9,482 nucleotides of DNA from Paramuribaculum sp. (GTDB taxonomy: Bacteria > Bacteroidota > Bacteroidia > Bacteroidales > Muribaculaceae). The position numbers were made by a program, and so were the translations under genes. How positions within the stretch are numbered: position 1 is the stretch's first letter; every line of letters starts with the position of its first letter. The notes under the pieces were generated by a model. The model made no database searches and was not told where the DNA came from. It was given only the letters and a program-made list of their open reading frames with translations. Below are positions 1-6,824 of the stretch, one piece after another. The stretch lies in assembly GCA_029051835.1 (NCBI GenBank), contig JAIDKJ010000167.1:1-9482 (forward strand). The letters run 5' to 3'.

Positions 1-372
1 AAGCGACAGACCCTTGCATCCAACTCCAACGACGGATATATGCTGCCGCAGGATCTCACGGAGATGACATCGTCGGGCGGCACATACAGCGGAAGCCTGA
101 TCAAAGTGGAATGCGTGATCAGATCGTCAGCCACCGGCGACGTGCTGTGGCCAAACGCCAACACCCCAGCGCAACAGAAACTGACCGCTGCCGACGGAAG
201 CGTCACCGGACTGCTCTATTATCCTTTGTCGAACACTGCCGCCGACCTGACCCACTGGCGCAATGACACCAACTATATCTATGTGATAGATATCGACGAA
301 GCCGAAGGACTCGACGCCATTGAATTTGATCCGGAAGTAAAGGTATATCTCGAACAGGAACAGCAGATCTGA
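1..372 (+). CDS. Fimbrillin-like surface protein, C-terminal part (5' end outside the window)
   Basis: The reading frame is open from base 1 to the TGA at 370-372, so only the last 123 residues are present and the true start lies upstream. The visible part begins with a stretch containing YMLPQDL, resembling the 'LPQ' strand motif that fimbrillin-family proteins of Bacteroidales carry near their C-terminal domain. It continues with alternating polar and hydrophobic residues typical of a beta-sandwich and a Trp-rich turn (THWRNDTNYIYVIDID), and ends IEFDPEVKVYLEQEQQI, similar to the 'I.F.P.V..W' ending of that family. Such proteins are lipoproteins that are exported to the cell surface and often polymerise into pili or act as adhesins. 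The signal peptide and lipobox, which would confirm this, are not in the window. The gene faces the EF-G gene and is probably terminated by the hairpin at 432-461. An unrelated secreted beta-sandwich protein is the main alternative. Confidence 0.6.
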   Translation, partial: KRQTLASNSNDGYMLPQDLTEMTSSGGTYSGSLIKVECVIRSSATGDVLWPNANTPAQQKLTAADGSVTGLLYYPLSNTAADLTHWRNDTNYIYVIDIDEAEGLDAIEFDPEVKVYLEQEQQI

Positions 373-431
373 CAGCCGAATCTCGGCCGACGAGGTAAAA
401 CCGATCCATAGCTTCTGCCATAGAAACGATA

Positions 432-461
432 CAGCCCGCAGGCATGATCGCCTGCGGGCTG
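432..461. terminator. Hairpin between convergent genes, probable two-way terminator
   Basis: CAGCCCGCAGGC (432-443) pairs perfectly with GCCTGCGGGCTG (450-461) around a 6-base loop, giving a 12-bp GC-rich stem. It lies 60 bp after the fimbrillin-like gene and about 60 bp after the end of the EF-G gene, so it is placed to stop transcription from both sides. The flanks have only short T-rich runs (CATTGTCAT on the + side, ATCGTTTCTA on the - side), so it may be an imperfect intrinsic terminator. The rest of 373-523 shows no gene. Confidence 0.7.
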
Positions 462-523
462 CATTGTCATCTATCCGTCAGGATCATGCGAGGATCCATG
501 CCTGCACATTCCTGAAACGGGAA

Positions 524-2680
524 TCACTCTTCAGAGTGCTTTTCGGCATAGTCTTTGAGCAGTTTTTCCTGAACGTCGGACGGAACGAGTTCGTAAGACG
601 CGAATTTCATGCTGAACGACGAACGTCCGCCGGTGATCGAGCTAAGAGCCGTCGAATAGCTCGACATCTCTTTGAGGGGAACCTTGGCTGAGATCTTCTC
701 GAATCCGTTCTCGCTCGACATGCCCATGATCATGGCACGTCGTCCCTGCAGGTCGCTCATTACATCACCCATGACGTCGCCCGGCACCATCACATCGACA
801 TCGCACACAGGCTCGAGAATCTTCGGACTCGCATTGCGGAATGCCTCGCTGAAGGCATTGCGTCCGGCGAGCCTGAACGAAATCTCATTGGAATCCACCG
901 GATGCATCTTGCCGTCGTAGATGCACACTCTTACATCGCGGGCATAAGATCCTGTAAGCGGTCCCTGCTCCATACGGTCCATCAGTCCCTTCACGATTGC
1001 AGGAATAAACCGGGAGTCGATAGCGCCTCCCACGATGCAGTCGCACACCACGAGCTTGCCACCCCATTCGAGAGGTATCTCCTGAGTGTCGCGCACTTTC
1101 ATCACATACTCCTGACTGCCGAACTTGTATGATGTCGGCGCCGGCATGCCTTCGGTGTACGGTTCAATGATCAGGTGCACTTCGCCGAACTGTCCGGCGC
1201 CACCCGACTGCTTCTTGTGGCGATAGTCGGCACGTGCGGCCTTGGTTATCGTTTCGCGATAAGGTATGCGGGGTTCCTCGAAAATTATCGGAAGCTTGTC
1301 GTTGTTTTCCACACGCCATTTGAGTGTGCGCAAATGGAATTCGCCCTGACCGGAGAGAATGGTCTGCTTGAGTTCCTTGGACATCTCCACTTCCCATGTG
1401 GGATCCTCTTCATGCATACGCGTGAGTATCACGCTGAGCTTTTCGGCATCGGCCTCATTGACAGGCCTGATGGCACGCTGATATTTGGGTGCTGGATATT
1501 TGATGAAGTCAAACGCATAGTCGCATCCTTTGGCGTCGAGCGTATTTCCGGTGCGCGCGTCCTTCAGTTTGACTGTCGCGCCGATATCGCCTGCACACAG
1601 CTTATCGACCTGTGTCTTGATCTGGCCGCAAACGCAATATATCTGCGCTATGCGCTCCTTGCTGCCACGGCTGACGTTGTCAAGATCCACGCCGGGTGTG
1701 AGCGTTCCCGACATCACCTTGAAGTAGCTGACCTCGCCTATATGCGGCTCTACAGTGGTCTTGAACATATACAGGCTGAGCGGACCGTCGCTCAGAGGCT
1801 TCACCTCCTCACCGGCCGAGTCGACCGGAGCCGGCATATCCTCCACGAACGGCACCACATTGCCGAGGAATTCCATCATTCGGCGCACGCCCATATCCTT
1901 AAGCGCGCTCACGCAGAACACCGGGAAGATCGAACGGTCGACCAGACCTTTGCGGATGCCCAGACGCATCTCGTCCTCGGTCAGGTGCTCCTCCTCGAAG
2001 AATTTCTCCATCAGTGTCTCATCGTTTTCGGCTGCCGCCTCTACGAGCTGACGATGCAGCTCCTGAGCACGTTCGCGCTCTTCGGCCGGAATATCTTCTA
2101 TGACGGGCACACCTCCGTCGGGTCCCCACGAATATTTCTTCATGAGAAGCACGTCGATCATGGCGTTGAAGCCCGGACCCACACTGAGAGGATACTGGAT
2201 AGGCACTACCTTTTTGCCGAAGATATCGCGCATCTGCTCGATGACTGTATCGTATTCGGCTTTTTCGCCGTCGAGCTGGTTGAGTGCGAAAATCACCGGC
2301 TTGTTGAGCTTGGCACAGGTGCGGAAGATATTCTGAGTGCCCACTTCCACTCCATATTGCGCATCGATGAGTATGAGTCCTGTATCGGTGACATTGAGAG
2401 CCGTTATGGCGTTTCCTACAAAGTCATCGGCTCCCGGACAGTCTATGACGTTAAGTTTCTTGCCAAGAAATTCGGCATAGAATATGCTTGAAAACACGGA
2501 GTAGCCATACTCCTTTTCTACGGGGAAATAGTCGCACACGGTATTGTTGGCTTCGACCGTGCCGCGGCGTTTTATCACTCCACACTCGTAGAGCATCGAC
2601 TCCGCGAGTGTGGTTTTACCCGAGCCCTTGCTTCCGAGAAGGGCAATGTTTTTGATTTCGTTGGTCTGATAAACCTTCAT
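524..2680 (-). CDS. fusA2: EF-G paralog (EF-G2 type) with degenerate GTPase motifs
   Basis: This 718-residue protein has the full five-domain layout of elongation factor G, which moves tRNA and mRNA through the ribosome: G domain about 1-290, domain II about 296-390, III about 403-478, IV about 479-600 with the loop HKKQSGGAGQFG (488-499), and V about 605-690 with LEPVCDVDV and DLQGRR. The nucleotide-binding motifs depart from the norm. The P-loop is GSKGSGKT (16-23), switch I has YGYS with Ser61 in the Thr place, the DxxGH motif is DCPGADD so the catalytic His is Ala84, and NKxD is NQLD (134-137). SA of G5 is kept (258-259). This fits the EF-G2 paralogs of Bacteroidales, reported in B. thetaiotaomicron to support translation without GTPase activity during starvation. 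It stands alone, not beside rpsL, rpsG or tuf as main fusA genes usually do. The start was set at 2680 because MKVYQTNEIKN opens the conserved region; an ATG at 2719 would add 13 unconserved residues. Tet(M)-like ribosome protection is less likely. The family is certain; the fusA2 label is a strong inference. Confidence 0.93.
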   Translation of the reverse strand: MKVYQTNEIKNIALLGSKGSGKTTLAESMLYECGVIKRRGTVEANNTVCDYFPVEKEYGYSVFSSIFYAEFLGKKLNVIDCPGADDFVGNAITALNVTDTGLILIDAQYGVEVGTQNIFRTCAKLNKPVIFALNQLDGEKAEYDTVIEQMRDIFGKKVVPIQYPLSVGPGFNAMIDVLLMKKYSWGPDGGVPVIEDIPAEERERAQELHRQLVEAAAENDETLMEKFFEEEHLTEDEMRLGIRKGLVDRSIFPVFCVSALKDMGVRRMMEFLGNVVPFVEDMPAPVDSAGEEVKPLSDGPLSLYMFKTTVEPHIGEVSYFKVMSGTLTPGVDLDNVSRGSKERIAQIYCVCGQIKTQVDKLCAGDIGATVKLKDARTGNTLDAKGCDYAFDFIKYPAPKYQRAIRPVNEADAEKLSVILTRMHEEDPTWEVEMSKELKQTILSGQGEFHLRTLKWRVENNDKLPIIFEEPRIPYRETITKAARADYRHKKQSGGAGQFGEVHLIIEPYTEGMPAPTSYKFGSQEYVMKVRDTQEIPLEWGGKLVVCDCIVGGAIDSRFIPAIVKGLMDRMEQGPLTGSYARDVRVCIYDGKMHPVDSNEISFRLAGRNAFSEAFRNASPKILEPVCDVDVMVPGDVMGDVMSDLQGRRAMIMGMSSENGFEKISAKVPLKEMSSYSTALSSITGGRSSFSMKFASYELVPSDVQEKLLKDYAEKHSEE
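2429..2431 (-). other. Codon for Ala84 in place of the catalytic His of translational GTPases
   Basis: On the - strand this codon reads GCC. It encodes the fifth residue of the G3 motif D-x-x-G-H, which here is D80-C-P-G83-A84. In EF-Tu and EF-G the His at this place positions the attacking water, and its replacement by Ala strongly impairs GTP hydrolysis. The surrounding DFVG remains intact, so this looks like a family trait and not a sequencing error. Confidence 0.85.
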
Positions 2681-2729
2681 GTTATTAGAGGTATTTGTTA
2701 GTTTTTCATTGCAGGGCATCTCTATGCAC

Positions 2730-2737
2730 CAAATTTT
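2730..2737 (-). promoter_or_regulatory. Weak -7-like element upstream of the EF-G paralog
   Basis: Read on the - strand the bases are AAAATTTG, one mismatch from TAnnTTTG. No TTTG or TTG lies 19-21 bp upstream of it. A transcript starting just after it would have a leader of about 40 bases before the start at 2680. A poor -33 element would suit a promoter that needs an activator, but the match is weak enough to be chance. Confidence 0.25.
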
Positions 2738-2784
2738 CGGAGTGCAATATATGAATAATCCCCGGAAAAAAGCCTCCGACAGTG

Positions 2785-2800
2785 TATGTTTTACAACATA
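2785..2800. promoter_or_regulatory. 16-bp palindrome between EF-G and lon, possible regulator site
   Basis: TATGTT (2785-2790), TTAC (2791-2794), AACATA (2795-2800) form a perfect inverted repeat with a 4-base centre. Two 5- to 6-base half-sites separated by 4 bases is the FNR-like format of the CRP/FNR family. It sits in the shared 248-bp region between two divergent genes, about 60 bp upstream of the lon -7 element and about 50 bp upstream of a weak -7-like element for the EF-G gene. AT-rich palindromes of this size can also arise by chance, so the regulatory role is an inference. Confidence 0.35.
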
Positions 2801-2833
2801 TTTTGAAAAAACAGTGTCGCAACAGGCCCGGAA

Positions 2834-2866
2834 TTGCTGTCAGTAGAGATTTTGGCATTATCTTTG
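2834..2866 (+). promoter_or_regulatory. Bacteroidetes-type promoter for lon
   Basis: TATCTTTG at 2859-2866 is a full match to the -7 consensus TAnnTTTG. A TTG at 2834-2836 may serve as the -33 element, although the 22-bp gap is a little longer than the usual 19-21. The start point would fall around 2872, leaving a leader of roughly 55 bases that is rich in A and T close to the ATG. Confidence 0.6.
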
Positions 2867-2928
2867 CATATACATTAATGCAAACGACATCATCTTACAC
2901 AGAACATCCACTACGAGATCATACATAA

Positions 2929-5316
2929 ATGAATAAAGAAATTGTGACCGTAGGCCAGATAGAGGTCGACATGACCTCCTCCATGGCCGAACCCGACTTC
3001 AACCATCTGCCACTGCTCACCACACGCGACCTTGTATTGTTTCCGGGAGTGACAATACCCATCAGCCTCGGACGCGAGTTTTCGCGTGAACTGGCCAAAA
3101 TGGCAGCAGACCGCCACATCTATATCGGAGTAGTGGCACAGACCGATCCTGAAGTGGAGTTCCCCACCGACCAGCTTTGCGACTATGGAGTTGTGGCCGA
3201 AGTGGTCAAGGTGCTTGAGATACCTGACGACAAGACCACAGCGATAGTACGTGCCCACGGCAAGTTCAAGATTCTCGACGTGAGAAGCATGGAAACCATA
3301 CCCGGAGCTCTTGAAGCCACCGTGAAGCCGATCAAGGAAACCACGGCGCGCATGACCGACAAGGAGATGGTGGCGCTTGTCAGCACTGTCAGGGATACTG
3401 CCGTCAAGATCGTCAAGAAGACCACCGAAGCTCCCCCTGAGATGGTGCTCAACATCGTCGACATCTCCGACCCGACGCTGCTCATCAATCTCATAGCCAC
3501 CCACATGCCGCTCCCGATCAGCGCCAAGACCGAGATTCTGGCCACACCGCGCATCAAGGAACGTGCCTACAGGCTTCTGACCAACATGGCGCGCAGCGAG
3601 CAGATGCTCGACATAGCACAGAGCATCCACGACCGCACCCGGCAGAAGATTTCGGAACAGCAGCGCAACGTGTTCCTCCAGCAACAGCTCGAGTCGATCC
3701 GCGAAGAACTTTACGGCGACGAAGGCCCCGATGCCGATGCTGCCAATCTGCGTAAAAAGGCTGCCGAACTGGATATGCCCGAACCGGTGGTGAAGATATT
3801 CGAACGCGAGCTTTCAAAACTGTCGCGCTATGCGCCCCAGAGTCCCGACTACTCGGTGCAGCTGTCATATCTCGAATTGCTCACCGACCTGCCCTGGGGC
3901 AAGGCCGATGCTCCCGTCAGCGACATAGCCCATGCCCGCGAAGTGCTCGACTCCGACCATTTCGGACTTGAAAAAGTGAAGGAACGCATACTCGAACAGA
4001 TAGCCATGCTGATCAGCGCTCCGTCGAGCCATGCCCCGATCATATGCCTTGTAGGTCCTCCGGGAGTCGGCAAGACCTCTCTCGGACAATCCATAGCCAC
4101 CGCTCTCGGACGCAAGTACCGGCGCGTGGCTCTCGGCGGTCTGCACGACGAAGCCGAGATACGCGGCCACCGACGCACATATATCGGAGCTATGCCCGGA
4201 CGCATCATCGACGCGCTCAGACGGTGTGCCACCAGCAATCCGGTGATATTGCTCGACGAGATCGACAAGATAGGCTCAGACTTCCGCGGCGATCCCTCGT
4301 CGGCTCTGCTCGAAGTGCTCGATCCCGAACAGAACTGCCGTTTCCACGACAATTACGTCGATGTCGACTTCGACCTCTCGCAAACACTTTTCATTGCCAC
4401 GGCCAACACCCTGTCGAGCATACCGGCTCCTCTGGTCGACCGCATGGAGATAATCGACATTTCAGGATATCTGCCTGAAGAGAAGACAGAGATCGCACGG
4501 CGCCATCTGCTTCCGAGGCTGATAGCCGAGGCCGGAGTGTCGGCCGACGACGTGGATCTCACCGACGACGCCCTTGCAGCTCTCATCGACACGTATACCG
4601 GCGAGAGCGGAGTGCGCCAGCTTGAAAAACGCCTTGCCGCGATCGTTCGCAAGGTCGTGCTGCGCAAAGTGAGCGGCGAATCATGGCCGAAACCTGTCGA
4701 CAGCGCTGATCTCAACACCCTTCTCGGAGCTGCTCCATACATCAGAGAGCGCTATGAAGGCAACGACTATGCAGGCGTAATCACCGGCCTGGCATGGACC
4801 GCCGCCGGGGGATGCGTGCTGTATGTCGAAACATCCCTGTCGCCGTCGAAAGGCGAGAAGCTCACCCTCACAGGCAAACTCGGCGAGGTGATGAAGGAAT
4901 CGGCTTCCATAGCCCTGCAGCATGTCAGAAGCCATGCCGGCGATCTTGGTATCGCGCCCGACGCCCTGACCGACCGCGCAGTGCATATCCACGTGCCTGA
5001 AGGAGCCATACCCAAGGATGGCCCCTCGGCCGGCATCACTATGGCTACCTCGATCGTATCGGCACTCACCGGACGCCGGCCCAAGCCGCGTGTAGCCATG
5101 ACCGGCGAACTCACCCTGCGCGGCAAGGTGCTGCCGATAGGGGGCGTCAAGGAGAAGATACTGGCAGCTAAACGTGCCGGCATCACCGATGTCATACTGC
5201 CCGAAGCCAACCGCAAGGATGTCGACGAAATTCCGGCCATATATCTCAGCGGGCTCAATGTGCATTATGTCGCCGACGCCTCACAGGTATTTGACCTCGC
5301 CCTGCTTCCGGCATGA
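2929..5316 (+). CDS. lon: ATP-dependent Lon protease
   Basis: A complete 795-residue Lon, the cytoplasmic hexameric AAA+ serine protease that unfolds and degrades damaged and selected regulatory proteins. The N-terminal substrate-recognition domain starts at LPLLTTRDLVLFPG (27-40) and runs to about 220, followed by a helical coiled linker (230-310, with QQQLESIREELYG). The AAA+ domain has Walker A GPPGVGKT (376-383), the pore-loop Tyr in RTYIG (Y418), Walker B VILLDEID (439-446) and sensor-1 Asn in TANT (N493). The C-terminal protease domain holds the Ser-Lys dyad: Ser700 in PKDGPSAG and Lys741 in GGVKEK. All key residues are present and the length is normal, so the enzyme should be active. 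The ATG at 2929 follows directly after an in-frame TAA (2926-2928), so no longer frame is possible; Met15 is a less likely start. It is transcribed away from the EF-G gene, and the gap to purT holds a separate promoter, so it is probably a single-gene unit. No CIRCE-like heat-shock operator was seen. Confidence 0.98.
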   Translation: MNKEIVTVGQIEVDMTSSMAEPDFNHLPLLTTRDLVLFPGVTIPISLGREFSRELAKMAADRHIYIGVVAQTDPEVEFPTDQLCDYGVVAEVVKVLEIPDDKTTAIVRAHGKFKILDVRSMETIPGALEATVKPIKETTARMTDKEMVALVSTVRDTAVKIVKKTTEAPPEMVLNIVDISDPTLLINLIATHMPLPISAKTEILATPRIKERAYRLLTNMARSEQMLDIAQSIHDRTRQKISEQQRNVFLQQQLESIREELYGDEGPDADAANLRKKAAELDMPEPVVKIFERELSKLSRYAPQSPDYSVQLSYLELLTDLPWGKADAPVSDIAHAREVLDSDHFGLEKVKERILEQIAMLISAPSSHAPIICLVGPPGVGKTSLGQSIATALGRKYRRVALGGLHDEAEIRGHRRTYIGAMPGRIIDALRRCATSNPVILLDEIDKIGSDFRGDPSSALLEVLDPEQNCRFHDNYVDVDFDLSQTLFIATANTLSSIPAPLVDRMEIIDISGYLPEEKTEIARRHLLPRLIAEAGVSADDVDLTDDALAALIDTYTGESGVRQLEKRLAAIVRKVVLRKVSGESWPKPVDSADLNTLLGAAPYIRERYEGNDYAGVITGLAWTAAGGCVLYVETSLSPSKGEKLTLTGKLGEVMKESASIALQHVRSHAGDLGIAPDALTDRAVHIHVPEGAIPKDGPSAGITMATSIVSALTGRRPKPRVAMTGELTLRGKVLPIGGVKEKILAAKRAGITDVILPEANRKDVDEIPAIYLSGLNVHYVADASQVFDLALLPA

Positions 5317-5371
5317 CCCACCGGCTAATGACGGAAACATCCGCTTCGGTCGGGGCAATCCGGTCACAGGA

Positions 5372-5403
5372 TTTGCTCCTGAAGCTATAAATCCTTAACT
5401 TTG
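5372..5403 (+). promoter_or_regulatory. Consensus Bacteroidetes promoter for purT
   Basis: TTTG at 5372-5375, a 20-bp spacer, and TAACTTTG at 5396-5403 match the sigma-ABfr consensus TTTG-N19-21-TAnnTTTG at every fixed position. Transcription should start near 5410, about 45 bases before the purT ATG. The leader is A-rich and has no Shine-Dalgarno sequence, as is usual in this phylum. The 139-bp gap between lon and purT holds no gene and no convincing terminator for lon. Confidence 0.85.
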
Positions 5404-5455
5404 CAGAAAGAACTCTCAAATCCACCTTTAACATCAAAAACATATACAAACCCAG

Positions 5456-6646
5456 ATGGCAAAAATCGGTTCTGTAATGACCCCCGTGGGTCGCAAGGCT
5501 CTGCTTCTCGGCAGCGGCGAGTTAGGCAAAGAAGTGGCTCTCGAACTCCAACGCTATGGCGTGGAAGTAGTGGCATGCGACAAGTATGCCAATGCCCCCG
5601 CCATGCAGGTGGCTCACCGCAGCCATGTATTCAATATGCTCGACGGAGCCGAACTGCGCCGCATCATAGAGCTTGAGAAACCTGACCACATCATTCCTGA
5701 AGTGGAGGCCATAGCCACCCCGGTGCTGAAAGAGCTTGAAGCCGAAGGATTCAATGTCACTCCCACCGCCACAGCCGCATGGCTGACAATGAACCGCGAG
5801 GGTATCAGGCGTCTGGCAGCCGAACAGCTCGGCATCAGAACATCCGACTACCGCTTCGCGTCGGACTATGACGAATTCAAGGCTGCCGTAGAGGCTGTGG
5901 GAATCCCCTGTGTGGTGAAGCCCATCATGAGTTCGTCGGGCCACGGACAGTGTACCATAAAGACCCCGGCTGAAATAGACCGCGCATGGCAGACAGCCCA
6001 GGAGGGTGGCCGCGCAGGCGCCGGACGTGTTATCGTGGAAGGATTCGTGGATTTCGACTACGAGATCACTCTCCTCACCGTCAGAAGCTGCTCAGGCACC
6101 ACATTCTGCGAGCCTGTGGGACATATACAGATCGACGGCGACTACCGCTACTCGTGGCAGCCGCAGCCCATGTCGGCCACAGCCATCGAAAAAGCACGTG
6201 AGATAGCGTACAAGGTGACGGAGGCTCTGGGCGGATACGGCATATTCGGAGTAGAACTGTTCATCAAGGGTGACGACGTGATATTCAGCGAAGTTTCACC
6301 GCGCCCGCACGACACCGGCATGGTGACCATGATATCGCAGGATCTCAGCGAATTCGCCCTTCACGCCCGCGCTCTTCTCGGACTGCCCGTGCCTGAAATA
6401 CGCTTCTTCGGCCCGTCGGCATCGAGAGCCGTTGTGGTAGAGGGCGATACCGACAAGATAGAGATGGATTCGCTGGAGCGTGTGCTCGAAGAACCGGGCA
6501 CACAGATGCGCATATTCGGCAAGCCCGAGATCAAGGGACACCGCCGTATGGGCGTGATCCTCGCTACAGCCGACACCCTTGAAGAGGCACGTGCTAAAGC
6601 TGACCGCGCCTACGACAAACTCAAAGTCAACGTACTCCCCCGCTGA
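5456..6646 (+). CDS. purT: Formate-dependent GAR formyltransferase PurT
   Basis: A complete 396-residue ATP-grasp enzyme that makes formyl-GAR from GAR, formate and ATP in the third step of purine synthesis, without needing formyl-tetrahydrofolate. It aligns from end to end with E. coli PurT as I recall it. The GAR-binding E22-L23 in GSGELGKE, E82 in PEVEAIA, ATP-binding R114 and K155, the loop SSSGHGQ (159-165), E195-V198, E203, the metal ligands E267 and E279 in [11 protein letters not shown]286, K356, and R363-R364 all fall in the expected places. One difference is His163 where E. coli has Lys in the flexible ATP loop (SSSGKGQ). The start at 5456 gives an N-terminus of the same length as the E. 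coli protein; Met8 is a possible but less likely start. It has its own promoter and a terminator downstream, so it is a single-gene unit. Confusion with the related PurK is unlikely given the PurT-specific motifs. Confidence 0.97.
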   Translation: MAKIGSVMTPVGRKALLLGSGELGKEVALELQRYGVEVVACDKYANAPAMQVAHRSHVFNMLDGAELRRIIELEKPDHIIPEVEAIATPVLKELEAEGFNVTPTATAAWLTMNREGIRRLAAEQLGIRTSDYRFASDYDEFKAAVEAVGIPCVVKPIMSSSGHGQCTIKTPAEIDRAWQTAQEGGRAGAGRVIVEGFVDFDYEITLLTVRSCSGTTFCEPVGHIQIDGDYRYSWQPQPMSATAIEKAREIAYKVTEALGGYGIFGVELFIKGDDVIFSEVSPRPHDTGMVTMISQDLSEFALHARALLGLPVPEIRFFGPSASRAVVVEGDTDKIEMDSLERVLEEPGTQMRIFGKPEIKGHRRMGVILATADTLEEARAKADRAYDKLKVNVLPR

Positions 6647-6675
6647 TCGCTATCCGATCATATCAACCGTATATC

Positions 6676-6716
6676 AAGCACTGTGCCGCAACCTGACGGC
6701 ACGGTGCTTCACTTTT
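6676..6716 (+). terminator. Terminator of purT
   Basis: AAGCACTGTGCCG (6676-6688) pairs with CGGCACGGTGCTT (6697-6709) around an 8-base loop, giving a 13-bp stem with one G-U pair in the RNA. A short T run (6713-6716) follows. It begins about 30 bp after the purT stop codon and separates purT from the ATPase gene. Confidence 0.75.
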
Positions 6717-6771
6717 GAACCACCCTACCGGACAACCCGAAGCTATCATAATACGTTATAAAGGCATGTCG

Positions 6772-6779
6772 GATTTTTG
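6772..6779 (+). promoter_or_regulatory. Possible -7 element for the calcium ATPase gene
   Basis: GATTTTTG differs from TAnnTTTG at one fixed base, and I find no TTTG at the usual distance upstream. If it is used, transcription would begin near 6785, downstream of the TTG at 6777, which would rule that codon out as a start. The 6717-6824 stretch otherwise shows nothing I recognise. Confidence 0.3.
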
Positions 6780-6824
6780 ACACGATCAATCCGGACCATG
6801 CGACACCAACACGAATTACAGACT

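Noticed and set aside
526..539. Inverted repeat CACTCT-TC-AGAGTG at the end of the EF-G gene
   Set aside because: It lies within the last codons with a 2-base loop and no T run; it is not a credible terminator beside the much stronger hairpin at 432-461.
1175..2491. Long open frame of 438 codons on the + strand inside the EF-G gene
   Set aside because: It lies wholly antisense to a clearly conserved protein. Its translation is rich in His, Arg and Leu with no recognisable domain, as expected of the complement of a GC-biased coding sequence.
524..2680. Ribosome protection protein of the Tet(M)/Tet(Q) type
   Set aside because: Those proteins keep a working GTPase motif set including the His of G3 and differ in domain IV loops. 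This sequence resembles the Bacteroidales EF-G paralog from its first residue to its last.
2681..2719. ATG at 2719 as the EF-G start
   Set aside because: The 13 extra residues (MPCNEKLTNTSNN) precede the conserved MKVYQTNEIKN opening, and the bases just before 2680 (CTCTAATAAC on the - strand) look like a normal AT-rich leader.
2911..3684. 257-codon open frame on the - strand across the start of lon
   Set aside because: It is antisense to conserved Lon codons, shows no domain, and its 3' end runs only just past the lon start. It is a shadow frame.
5367..5381. Small hairpin CAGGA-TTTGC-TCCTG after lon as a terminator
   Set aside because: The stem is only 5 bp, no T run follows, and its loop overlaps the -33 element of the purT promoter, so chance pairing is more likely.
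6777..6824. TTG at 6777 as the start of the calcium ATPase
   Set aside because: The added residues MTRSIRTMRHQHELQT do not resemble the family N-terminus, TTG starts are rare, and the codon overlaps a possible -7 element. ATG at 6825 fits better.
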